Source: Roseateles depolymerans
Lineage (GTDB): Bacteria; Pseudomonadota; Gammaproteobacteria; Burkholderiales; Burkholderiaceae_C
Reading direction: 5' to 3'
Length of the DNA stretch: 64,000 nt
NCBI RefSeq assembly: GCF_003387155.1
Contig: NZ_QUMT01000001.1
Location: 1,007,066-1,071,065, forward strand
Below, in pieces: positions 8,183 through 16,593 of the stretch. A model generated the notes under the pieces. That model was not told the DNA's origin, did no database searches, and saw nothing but the letters and a program-made list of their open reading frames with translations. The position numbers and the translations under genes were made by a program. Each line of letters begins with the position of its first letter. Within the stretch, counting starts at the first letter, position 1.

Positions 8183-10261
8183 ATGCCCGCTACCCGCGCC
8201 ACGACTGCGTCGCCTGAGACCCAACCGCTGCTGAGAACCTGGGACGGGCCCTACGGCTTGCCGCCGTTTGCCGACATCCGCGCGGAGCACTTCGAGCCGG
8301 CCTTCGAGCAGGCCCTGGCCGAACATCGGGCCGAGCTGGCGCTCATGGCCTCGCAGAACGAGGCGCCCAGCTTCGAGAACACCGTGGCGGCCTTCGACCG
8401 CAGTGGTCGGCGTCTGGTGGCGCTGGAGCATCTGTTCTCCACCCTCAGTGCTTCGGCCACCTCGCCGGAACTGCAAGCCGCGCAGCGCCGCCTGGCCGCG
8501 CCGCTGGCCGCGCACAGCAATGCGGTCTACATGAATGCGGCGCTGTTTGCGCGCATCGAAGTGCTGCATGAACAGCGGGATCAATTGGGCCTGGACCCGC
8601 AGCAGCGTCGCCTGCTGGAACGTATCCATCTGGACTTTGTCCGTGCGGGCGCCCGGATGCAGGGCGAGGCGCGTCGCCGTTATGCGGCGCTGATGGAGCG
8701 GCTGGCGGAACTGCACACGCGCTTTGGCCAGAACGTGCTGGCGGACGAGGGCGGCTACCAACTCGTGCTGCGCACCGAGGCAGAACTGGCCGGCCTGCCG
8801 GACTTCGTGCGCGCCGCTGCCCGTCAAGCGGCGCTGGACCGCGGCGTGACCGACGAGCAGGCGCATGTGATCACCTTGTCCCGCTCGCTGATCGTGCCCT
8901 TCCTGACTTTCAGTGAACGGCGCGACCTGCGTGAGCAGGCCTGGCGGGCCTGGGTCAGCCGCGGCGAGCATGCGGGCGAAAGCGACAACCGCGAGATCAT
9001 CCGCGAGATCCTGCGCCTGCGGCACGACCAGGCGCGGCTGCATGGCTACGCGCACTATGCCGACTATGCGCTGGCCGACACCATGGCCGGTTCGCCGGCC
9101 GCTGTGCAGGGCCTGCTCGATCAGGTCTGGGAGCCGGCCAAGGCCGCGGTGGAACGCGAACGGGCCCTGCTGGATGCCGAGCGGCTGCGCCTGGGCCATC
9201 CCGACGCCATCCAGGACTGGGACTGGCGCTACTACGCCGAGAAGGTGCGCCAGCAGCGCTATCAGCTGGACGAGGCGGAGGTGAAACCGTACTTCCCGCT
9301 GGACGCCATGGTGCAGGCCATGTTCGACTGCGCCACCCGGCTGTACGGCCTGCATTTCGTGCATCAGCCGCAGGTCGCCGGTTATCACCCGGACGTGAAG
9401 GTCTACGAAGTCCGCCAGGCCGACGGCCATCTGCGCGGCCTGTTCGTGCAGGACAACTTCGCGCGTCCGACCAAGCGCAGCGGCGCGTGGATGAATGCCC
9501 TGCGCTGGCAGGCCCGCAACGGCATGGAGGCGCTGCCCATCATCCTGAACAACAACAACTTCGCCAAGGGCGCGCCGGGCGAGCCGACGCTGCTGTCGTT
9601 CGACGACACGCGCACGCTCTTCCATGAATTCGGCCACGGGCTGCATGGATTGCTGTCGCAGGTGGAGTACGAGCGGCTGTCCGGCACGCAGGTGCTGCGG
9701 GACTTCGTCGAGCTGCCGTCGCAGCTGATGGAGCACTGGATGGCCGAGCCTGAAGTGCTCAAGCGCCATGCCCGCCACTACCGCACCGGGGAGCCGATTC
9801 CCGATGCACTGCTGGAGAAGATCAACGCCGCCGCCACCTTCAACCAGGGCTACGAGACGGTGCGCTACTGCGCGTCGGCCCTGGTGGACCAGGCCATTCA
9901 TGCGCAGAGCGGCGACGTGCCGGATGTCGTGGCCTTCGAGCGCGAGACGTTGCAGCGCCTGGGGGCGCCGGCGGCAGTGGGCATGAACCACCGGCTCACG
10001 CACTTCCAGCATTTGTTCTCGGGCAGCTTCTATGCGGCGCAGTACTACGTCTACCTGTGGGCGGAGGTGCTGGATTGCGATGCCTACGAGGCATTTGTCG
10101 AAGCGGGAGACCCGTTTGATGCGGCCACGGCCCGGTCCTTGATGGACAACATCCTGGCGGTGGGCAACAGCCGCGAGCCCGGGGCGGCCTACCGCGCTTT
10201 CCGTGGACGGGATGCGCAGGTGGCGCCGATGCTCAAGGGACGGGGCCTGCTGCCGGCCTGA
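8183..10261 (+). CDS. M3 family zinc metallopeptidase (Dcp/oligopeptidase A-like)
   Basis: A 692-residue cytoplasmic peptidase of the M3 family, which cleaves short peptides released by the proteasome-like proteases or import. The zinc motif is H481-E-F-G-H485 in LFHEFGHGLHGLLS, and a second family block DFVELPSQLMEHW follows about 30 residues later. The N-terminus (TWDGPYGLPPFADIRAEHF) and the length fit peptidyl-dipeptidase Dcp and oligopeptidase A. The ATG at 8183 is preferred over one at 8177 because GAGGA at 8172-8176 sits at proper distance from it. Monocistronic by appearance. Dcp versus PrlC cannot be settled by eye. Confidence 0.9.
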   Translation: MPATRATTASPETQPLLRTWDGPYGLPPFADIRAEHFEPAFEQALAEHRAELALMASQNEAPSFENTVAAFDRSGRRLVALEHLFSTLSASATSPELQAAQRRLAAPLAAHSNAVYMNAALFARIEVLHEQRDQLGLDPQQRRLLERIHLDFVRAGARMQGEARRRYAALMERLAELHTRFGQNVLADEGGYQLVLRTEAELAGLPDFVRAAARQAALDRGVTDEQAHVITLSRSLIVPFLTFSERRDLREQAWRAWVSRGEHAGESDNREIIREILRLRHDQARLHGYAHYADYALADTMAGSPAAVQGLLDQVWEPAKAAVERERALLDAERLRLGHPDAIQDWDWRYYAEKVRQQRYQLDEAEVKPYFPLDAMVQAMFDCATRLYGLHFVHQPQVAGYHPDVKVYEVRQADGHLRGLFVQDNFARPTKRSGAWMNALRWQARNGMEALPIILNNNNFAKGAPGEPTLLSFDDTRTLFHEFGHGLHGLLSQVEYERLSGTQVLRDFVELPSQLMEHWMAEPEVLKRHARHYRTGEPIPDALLEKINAAATFNQGYETVRYCASALVDQAIHAQSGDVPDVVAFERETLQRLGAPAAVGMNHRLTHFQHLFSGSFYAAQYYVYLWAEVLDCDAYEAFVEAGDPFDAATARSLMDNILAVGNSREPGAAYRAFRGRDAQVAPMLKGRGLLPA

Positions 10262-10369
10262 ACTGGCCCGCGCGGGCTAGCGGGGGGAGACGCCGGCGCC
10301 GACGTGGGCGCTCATGGTGGAAGAAACCCCGCGCAGGGACGCGCACGCACGTCGTCCTATCATCGAGGC

Positions 10370-11230
10370 ATGAACTCGACTGATCGCCCAACGTCCGAAC
10401 GTGCGCCGTCCAGCGCCGACCTGTCTTCCTCCGCGCCTTCCAGCGCATCCAGCGCATCCAGCGCTGCCACGAACCGTGAGGCCGCACCGCGGTCCCGCAT
10501 TGCCGTGGTGACCGGCGCTGGCTCCGGCATCGGCCGGGCGGCCGCGCAGAAGCTGATGGAAGCGGGCTGGCAGGTGGCCCTGCTGGGGCGTCGTGAAGAC
10601 GCCCTGGCGCAGACCGCCGCAGCGGCGCCCCAACAGGCTTTGGTGCTGCCCACCGATGTCAGCGACGAGCACCAGGTGGCGGCTGCTTTCCGCGCTGTGA
10701 AGGAGCGCTTCGGCCGACTGGACCTGCTCTTCAACAATGCCGGCATGGGCTCCAAGGGCATGGAAATCGACCAGCTCAGCGTCGCCCAGTGGCGTGCGGT
10801 GGTCGATGTGAACCTGACCGGCAGCTTCCTCTGCGCCCGCGAGGCCTTTGCAATGATGAAGGCGCAGTCCCCGCAGGGCGGCCGCATCATCAACAATGGC
10901 TCGATTTCCGCGCATGCGCCGCGGCCGGGCTCGGTGGCCTACACCAGCACCAAACATGCCATCACCGGGCTGACCAAGACCCTGGCGTTGGACGGCCGCC
11001 CCTACGACATCGCCGCCGGCCAGCTCGACATTGGCAACGCCCAGACCGATCTCACCGCCAGCTTTTCCAAGGGCTTGCAGCAGGCGCATGGCGCCGTGGT
11101 GCCGGAACCGGTGATGGATGTGGACCATGCGGCCAGCGCACTGCTCTACATGGCGGAATTACCGCTGTCGGCCAACGTGCCTTTCCTGACGGTCATGGCC
11201 ACCAAGATGCCCTATATTGGGCGCGGTTGA
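10370..11230 (+). CDS. SDR family NAD(P)-dependent oxidoreductase
   Basis: A 286-residue short-chain dehydrogenase/reductase. After a Ser/Ala-rich N-terminal extension of about 40 residues comes the dinucleotide-binding TGAGSGIG motif, then the structural NNAG motif, a catalytic Ser in [10 protein letters not shown], and the YTSTK pair (Tyr and Lys of the active site). All catalytic residues are present. The extension is unusual for a cytoplasmic SDR and may be a linker or a start-site error, but no better downstream ATG precedes TGAGSGIG. Substrate unknown. Confidence 0.9.
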   Translation: MNSTDRPTSERAPSSADLSSSAPSSASSASSAATNREAAPRSRIAVVTGAGSGIGRAAAQKLMEAGWQVALLGRREDALAQTAAAAPQQALVLPTDVSDEHQVAAAFRAVKERFGRLDLLFNNAGMGSKGMEIDQLSVAQWRAVVDVNLTGSFLCAREAFAMMKAQSPQGGRIINNGSISAHAPRPGSVAYTSTKHAITGLTKTLALDGRPYDIAAGQLDIGNAQTDLTASFSKGLQQAHGAVVPEPVMDVDHAASALLYMAELPLSANVPFLTVMATKMPYIGRG

Positions 11231-11238
11231 CTCACTCG

Positions 11239-11589
11239 ATGATGAACACGATTTCCGAACTGCTGACCCTGATGGCCCGCATCCTGCGTGGTGCGCTGTT
11301 CCTCGTGCTGTTCCTGGCCCTGCTGCTGGTGGGGCTGTGTGTGTTTGGCGTGCTGCTGGTGTGGAGCCTGATCCGCGGGCGTCGCCTGCAGCGGCCCACC
11401 GTCGGCGTCTTCCGCACGGCGGCGGACATGCGCGCGCAGGCCTTCCGTCGATCTGCCGGTTCCATGGGTGGGTCCATGGGCGGCTCGATGCACGGTGGCG
11501 CGGGCGGCTTCGGCGCGCCCGCTGCGGGTGACATCGTCGACGTGGAAGTGCGCGAGGTGCCGCAGCAGCAGCCGCGGCTGGAGCGCTGA
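11239..11589 (+). CDS. small membrane protein with Gly/Met-rich tail
   Basis: A 116-residue protein beginning MMNTISELLTLMARILRGAL, with one or two hydrophobic segments between residues 12 and 50, then a basic stretch and a Gly/Ser/Met repeat (three MGGS-like units) near residues 75-90. It starts nine bases after the SDR stop, so co-transcription is probable. It is not a recognised family; the layout suggests a short inner-membrane anchor with a flexible cytoplasmic tail. Confidence 0.65.
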   Translation: MMNTISELLTLMARILRGALFLVLFLALLLVGLCVFGVLLVWSLIRGRRLQRPTVGVFRTAADMRAQAFRRSAGSMGGSMGGSMHGGAGGFGAPAAGDIVDVEVREVPQQQPRLER

Positions 11590-11616
11590 TCGGCCCTGAT
11601 CGGCCCTGATCGGCGC
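11587..11616. repeat. three tandem copies of a 10-bp unit
   Basis: TGATCGGCCC is repeated three times (the last copy reads TGATCGGCGC), beginning at the stop codon of the small membrane protein gene and ending just before the 3' end of rsgA. It lies between two convergent genes. Confidence 0.8.
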
Positions 11617-11626
11617 TGGTCCTCGC

Positions 11627-12529
11627 TCAATAACGCGGCGGGCTGCTCAGCTCCTGCCAGAGCTCGTCATAGATGCGGTAGCGCGACGGGCTGATCTTCC
11701 CTGCCTCCACGGCCGTCAGCACGGCGCAGCCCGGCTCATGCCGGTGACTGCAGTTGTGGAAGCGGCATTCACCGAGGAAGGGCTTGAAATCGGCCATGTG
11801 ACTGGCCAGCTCCGGCGCGGGAATCTGCCGCAACCCGAATTCCTGGAAGCCCGGTGAATCCAGCAGCGCGGTCTCGCGGCGGTCGTCCAGCCAATACCAC
11901 TGCGTGGTGGTCGTGGTGTGGCGTCCGGAGTTGAGCGCCTGGGAAATCTCGCCCACCTGCGCGCCTGCATCGGGCACCAGCAGGTTGATCAGCGTGCTCT
12001 TGCCGGTGCCGCTGGGCCCCAGCACCAGCGTGGCCTGGTTTTCCAGCAGGGGCATCAGCGTCTCACGTGCTTCGTCCGGCCGACCCTTGAGGCTCAGCTC
12101 CAGCACCCGCTGGCCCATCGCCTTGTAGGGCGCCAGGCGCTGGCGGGCCGCTTCGGCCTGCGGCAGGTCGGTCTTGTTCAGCAGGATGTCGGTGGTGATG
12201 CCGGCGCTGTCCGCGGCAATCAGCGCGCGGGTCAGCTGCGATTCGGAAAACTGTGGCTCGGCGGCCACCAGCACCAGCAACCGGTCCAGGTTGGCCGCGA
12301 AGCTCTTGGTCTTCCACTCGTCCTGTCGGAACAGCAGGTTGCGCCGCGGTTCGAGCTTGTCGATGACGCCTTCATGGTCGCTGCTGCGCTGCCAGCGCAC
12401 CCGGTCGCCCACCACGCAGTCGCTTTTCTTGCCGCGGGTCAGGCAATGCACCCGTTCGCCGTTCTCGTCTTCCACCACGTAGTGACGGCCGTGGCCGCGC
12501 ACCACCAGCCCGATCTGCGCCGGCTTCAT
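11627..12529 (-). CDS. rsgA: ribosome small-subunit-dependent GTPase A
   Basis: A 300-residue circularly permuted GTPase that assists late 30S subunit maturation. An N-terminal OB domain (residues about 1-80) is followed by G4 NKTDL, then G1 GPSGTGKSTLINLL and the switch region, the permuted order G4-G1-G3 that defines the RsgA/YjeQ family. The C-terminal zinc site is visible in CRFHNCSHRHEPGC. The start codon overlaps the stop of the upstream M48 protease gene (ATGA). Confidence 0.96.
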   Translation of the reverse strand: MKPAQIGLVVRGHGRHYVVEDENGERVHCLTRGKKSDCVVGDRVRWQRSSDHEGVIDKLEPRRNLLFRQDEWKTKSFAANLDRLLVLVAAEPQFSESQLTRALIAADSAGITTDILLNKTDLPQAEAARQRLAPYKAMGQRVLELSLKGRPDEARETLMPLLENQATLVLGPSGTGKSTLINLLVPDAGAQVGEISQALNSGRHTTTTTQWYWLDDRRETALLDSPGFQEFGLRQIPAPELASHMADFKPFLGECRFHNCSHRHEPGCAVLTAVEAGKISPSRYRIYDELWQELSSPPRY

Positions 12530-13857
12530 GCGGCACCGCCGTCCAGGCGGCCCACGCCGGTCGGCAGACCGCTCAGGGCGCTGATGGCGGCGAGTCGTTC
12601 ACTCGCGGGAGGGTGGGAGTAATAAAAGCGCGCAAACACCGGGTCGGGCGTGAGCGTGCCGGCGTTGTCCTCATGCAGCTTGAGCAGCGCAGCACTCAGG
12701 TCGCGGCCGCTGGACTGCTCGCAGGCATAGGCATCGGCCTCGAACTCATGCTTGCGTGACCAGAAGGCCATCAGCGGCGTCAGGAAGAAGGTGAAGGGGG
12801 GCAGCACCAGCATGAACAGCAGCAGGGCCAGTGCATCGTTGGGCGCCGTCAGGCTGGGGCGCACGCCCAGGCCCAGGAAGAACTGGGGCAGGGTGCTCAG
12901 CAGACCCAGCAGGGCAAAACCCGCCAGGCTCAAGGCAAACATCATCACCATCCGCTTCAGCACATGCCGGCGCTTGAAATGCCCCAGCTCATGGGCCAGC
13001 ACGGCTTCCACCTCGGGCGGGTTGAGGCGGGACAGCAGCGTGTCGAAGAACACCACCCGCTTGGACGCGCCCAGGCCGGTGAAGTAGGCATTGCCATGGG
13101 CCGAGCGGCGGCTGCCGTCCATCACGAACAGGCCCTTGGCGGCAAACCCGCAGCGGGCCATCAGCCCTTCCACCCGTTCACGCATGGTCGGATCGGCCAG
13201 CGGTTCGAACTTGTTGAAAAGCGGGGCGATGAGCGTGGGGTAGACCACCAGCATCAGCAGGTTGAAGCCCATCCACACGGCCCAAGCCCACATCCACCAG
13301 GTGTGGCCCGCCGCACCCATCAGCCACAGAATGAGGGCGGCGATGGGCAGGCCCACGACGGCCCCCACCACCATCCCCTTGAGGCCGTCCATCACGAACA
13401 GCCGGAGCGTGGTGCGGTTGAAGCCAAAGCGCTGCTCCAGCCGGAAGGTGTTGTAGAGCGACCAGGGCAGGTCCAGCAGGCCGGACAGCAGCGCAAAACC
13501 CACCAGCAGGCCCAGTTGATAGCCCATCGGGCCGATCAGCGGTTCCCAGGACAGCATCCACTGGTTCAGCAGGTCCAGCCCGCCCAGCAGCGTCCAGCCC
13601 ACCAGCAGGGCGGTATCAAAGGCCAGGTGCAGGGTGCCGACGCGGCTGCGGGCCATGGTGTAGTCCGCGGCCTTCTGGTGGGCCTTGAGCGACACCGTGC
13701 CGGCGAACGCCGGTGGCACCGAGTCGCGGTGCTGCGCCACATGGCGGACCTGGCGGCCGGAGAGCCACAGCTTGGCCAGGAAGGACAGCACCAGCGCCGC
13801 CACGAAGGCCAGGCTGACGGAGAGGGCGGACACGGACCAGGAATCGGAACTGAGCAT
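12526..13857 (-). CDS. M48 family (Ste24-like) membrane metalloprotease
   Basis: A 443-residue polytopic zinc protease. The catalytic motif is H289-E-L-G-H293 ([14 protein letters not shown]), with the third ligand region in FEADAYA near residue 360. The N-terminal extension with several hydrophobic segments and the motif [11 protein letters not shown] match the CAAX prenyl protease 1/Ste24 subfamily, not the shorter HtpX. Bacterial members take part in membrane protein quality control; the substrate is unknown. The ATG at 13857 was chosen because it begins a normal N-terminus; 53 more open codons upstream lack homology. Translationally coupled to rsgA. Confidence 0.92.
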   Translation of the reverse strand: MLSSDSWSVSALSVSLAFVAALVLSFLAKLWLSGRQVRHVAQHRDSVPPAFAGTVSLKAHQKAADYTMARSRVGTLHLAFDTALLVGWTLLGGLDLLNQWMLSWEPLIGPMGYQLGLLVGFALLSGLLDLPWSLYNTFRLEQRFGFNRTTLRLFVMDGLKGMVVGAVVGLPIAALILWLMGAAGHTWWMWAWAVWMGFNLLMLVVYPTLIAPLFNKFEPLADPTMRERVEGLMARCGFAAKGLFVMDGSRRSAHGNAYFTGLGASKRVVFFDTLLSRLNPPEVEAVLAHELGHFKRRHVLKRMVMMFALSLAGFALLGLLSTLPQFFLGLGVRPSLTAPNDALALLLFMLVLPPFTFFLTPLMAFWSRKHEFEADAYACEQSSGRDLSAALLKLHEDNAGTLTPDPVFARFYYSHPPASERLAAISALSGLPTGVGRLDGGAA

Positions 13858-14026
13858 GTCCCGGAGTGTAGGTCCCGGGGGCCGGGCGCGCCGGCAAAGC
13901 GGGATTGGGGACTTCTTTCCGAAGCGCTCGCAGGGCTGCGACAATCGCGCCCAATGTCGGTCCCCCGCTGTTGCCTTGGCGCAGCGCGGCACCGTCTGCG
14001 CCCCTGGAGGCACCACAAGGATTCAC

Positions 14027-14632
14027 ATGAGCATTGACGCCACGCCCGCCACACCTGCCGCCACAATTGCCGCCACGCCCGTCCTGGCCCCGAGCGACCA
14101 GAACCTGATCTGGATCGACCTGGAAATGACCGGTCTGTTCCCGAACACCGACCGCATCATCGAGATCGCCGTGGTGGTGACCGATCCCACCCTGGCCATC
14201 CGCGTGGAGGGGCCGGTGTTTGCCATCCATCAGAGCGACGAGACGCTGGACAAGATGGATGCCTGGAACAAGGGCACCCACGGCAAGAGCGGCCTGATCG
14301 ACCGCGTCAAGGCCTCCACCATCAGCGAGGAAGAGGCGCAAACCCGCGTCATCGACTTCCTCAAGGCCTATGTGCCGGCCAACAAGTCGCCGATGTGCGG
14401 CAACTCCATCTGCCAGGACCGCCGTTTCCTGGCCAACTACATGCCCAAGCTGGAAGACTTCTTCCACTACCGCAACCTGGACGTTTCCACGCTGAAGGAA
14501 CTGGCTCGCCGCTGGAAGCCGGCTGCCATGGAAGGCTTCAAGAAAGCCCAGAAGCACACGGCCCTGGCGGACATCCATGAATCGATTGACGAGCTGATCC
14601 ACTACCGCGAGCATTTCCTCAAGCTCGACTGA
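14027..14632 (+). CDS. orn: oligoribonuclease
   Basis: A 201-residue 3'-5' exonuclease that degrades di- and short oligoribonucleotides, including pGpG made from c-di-GMP. The DEDDh signature begins with WIDLEMTGL and continues through [10 protein letters not shown] to the [10 protein letters not shown] block near the end. About 20 Ala/Thr/Pro-rich residues precede the conserved core, slightly longer than usual. Divergent from the M48 gene; about 170 bases between them. Its link to c-di-GMP turnover is relevant because a c-di-GMP riboswitch lies further right in the window. Confidence 0.96.
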   Translation: MSIDATPATPAATIAATPVLAPSDQNLIWIDLEMTGLFPNTDRIIEIAVVVTDPTLAIRVEGPVFAIHQSDETLDKMDAWNKGTHGKSGLIDRVKASTISEEEAQTRVIDFLKAYVPANKSPMCGNSICQDRRFLANYMPKLEDFFHYRNLDVSTLKELARRWKPAAMEGFKKAQKHTALADIHESIDELIHYREHFLKLD

Positions 14633-14643
14633 GCCCGGACACC

Positions 14644-16593
14644 ATGGACGACCCGCGCCGCCCGGCGATGCTGTGGGCGGCTTTTGACTTTCCGCGCCAC
14701 CCGCTGGCGCGTGAGGACGGTGAACGCGTGCGCGGATGCTTTGTGCAGCCGCCGGCGCGTCGCCTGGTCGCGCGCGACCCGGTGTCGCTGCGGGCGGTGC
14801 TGCGCGAGGCGCATGCGGCGTCGCAGGCCGGGGCGTGGGTGCTGGGCGGGGTGCGGTATGAGGCGGCGGGGGCGCTGGATCCGGCGCTGGACACTGCGGC
14901 GATTTTTGAGGCGACTTCTGCCACGACTCGTGCGACAGGGGCGTTGCCGCTGTCGCCCGCAGAACGGGGGCACGCCGAGGGCACGATGTCGGCCGGTGCG
15001 GTTGACGCGAGGCCGCTGCTGGCCGAATTTGCGGTCTGGGACATTGCCCCGCAGCCGTGGCCCGCCACCGAAGCCCTGCGAGCGCATGACCTGTCGGCCT
15101 GGCAGGACGTGCAGTCCGATGCCGCCGAGGCCGACCAGATCGAGCGGGTGCGCAACTACATCCGCGCGGGCGACTGCTACCAGGTCAATCTGTGCACCCG
15201 CGTGCGGGCGCAGGCCGGCCCCGACTTCGACCCCGTCGCCTATTTTTTCGCCCTGCATGCGGCCCAGCCAGGCGGCTTCGCGCTGCTGCTGCGATTGGCG
15301 GACGGCGACACCGTCGCGAGCGTCTCCCCGGAGCTGTTCTTCGACTGGCGTCCGCTGCCGGAAACGCCCGAGGCGACCCACACCTGGCTGCTCTCGACCC
15401 AGCCGATGAAGGGCACCGCGCCCCGCGGCCGCGATCGCGCTGCCGACGAGGCCGCGCAGGCCTACCTGCGCACCAGCGAGAAGGAACGCGCCGAGAACCT
15501 GATGATCGTGGACCTGCTGCGCAACGACCTGTCGCGGGTGGCGGTGACCGGGTCGGTGCGGGTGCCGCGCCTGTTCGAGCTGCATGCCTTGCCGACGGTC
15601 TGGCAGATGACCTCCACCGTCAGCGCGATCAGCCGTGCAGGGCTGGCGCTGGACGACCTGTTCACTGCCTTGTTCCCCTGCGGCTCGGTGACCGGTGCAC
15701 CCAAGCGCCGCGCCATGCAGATCATCCACGAGCTGGAGCCAGGCCAGCGGGGCTGGTATACCGGCGCGCTTGGGCTGATGCAGCCCGGCGGTGCGGCGAC
15801 CTTCAACGTGCCGATCCGCACGGTTACGCTGCGGCAGGATGGGGGTGCTGAGTGTGGCGTCGGCAGTGCCATCACGCTGGATTCGGCCGCCGCGGCAGAG
15901 ATCGACGAGTGGCGTGCCAAGCTGCGATTCCTCTCCAGGGCGCAGGCCCCCATCGAGGCCCTGGAGACGCTTCGCCTGGAGGACGGTGTCTTCCAGCGTG
16001 AGGCACGGCATCTGCAGCGCCTGCATCGCACGCTGCGCCACTTCAATCTGCAAGCTGGGCTGGAGCCGGTGCGGGAACGGCTCGCTGCCATCGCAGCGGC
16101 GCATCCGGCCGGCTTGTGGCGCGTGCGGATCACCGTGGGTCGCCAGGGTGAATGGACGCAGCAGATCCAGCCGCTGGTGCATGACACCTCCCCGGTGTGG
16201 GTGGCGCTGGCGCGCACGCCGGTGGATGCCCGCGGCCCGGACGCCGAATTCCTTCAGCACAAGACGACGCGCCGGGCGATCTACCAGGCGCATCTGGACC
16301 ACAAGCCGGCGGACTGCCTGGATGTGCTGCTGTTCAACCGGGACGGCGAGCTCACCGAGGGCTGCCTGACCAACCTGGCGGTGCAGCTGGACGGGCCGGA
16401 CGGCCCCTGGCTCACCCCACCGCTGGACGCCGGCCTGCTGCCGGGCGTCATGCGGGAAGAACTGCTGGAGCAGGGCCGCATCCGCGAAGCCCGGCTCCAT
16501 CTCGACGATTTGCGGCGGGCCCATGCGCTTGCCGTCTTCAACAGTGTGCGCGGCTGGCGAGACGCCCGGCTGCTGCCTCAGGACCTTTCATGA
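14644..16593 (+). CDS. pabBC: fused aminodeoxychorismate synthase I and 4-amino-4-deoxychorismate lyase
   Basis: A 649-residue fusion for p-aminobenzoate, and therefore folate, synthesis. Residues about 125-440 are the chorismate-binding domain: GDCYQVNLCTR, the PabB-type PMKGT motif whose Lys separates PabB from TrpE, EKERAENLMIVDLLRNDL, and GSVTGAPKRRAM. Residues about 445-645 are a class IV PLP fold matching PabC, with DVLLFNRDGELTEG and the expected late LxPGVMRE motif. No glutaminase (PabA) domain is present. It starts 11 bases after orn and its stop overlaps the next start (ATGA), so orn-pabBC and the following gene may form an operon. Confidence 0.93.
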   Translation: MDDPRRPAMLWAAFDFPRHPLAREDGERVRGCFVQPPARRLVARDPVSLRAVLREAHAASQAGAWVLGGVRYEAAGALDPALDTAAIFEATSATTRATGALPLSPAERGHAEGTMSAGAVDARPLLAEFAVWDIAPQPWPATEALRAHDLSAWQDVQSDAAEADQIERVRNYIRAGDCYQVNLCTRVRAQAGPDFDPVAYFFALHAAQPGGFALLLRLADGDTVASVSPELFFDWRPLPETPEATHTWLLSTQPMKGTAPRGRDRAADEAAQAYLRTSEKERAENLMIVDLLRNDLSRVAVTGSVRVPRLFELHALPTVWQMTSTVSAISRAGLALDDLFTALFPCGSVTGAPKRRAMQIIHELEPGQRGWYTGALGLMQPGGAATFNVPIRTVTLRQDGGAECGVGSAITLDSAAAAEIDEWRAKLRFLSRAQAPIEALETLRLEDGVFQREARHLQRLHRTLRHFNLQAGLEPVRERLAAIAAAHPAGLWRVRITVGRQGEWTQQIQPLVHDTSPVWVALARTPVDARGPDAEFLQHKTTRRAIYQAHLDHKPADCLDVLLFNRDGELTEGCLTNLAVQLDGPDGPWLTPPLDAGLLPGVMREELLEQGRIREARLHLDDLRRAHALAVFNSVRGWRDARLLPQDLS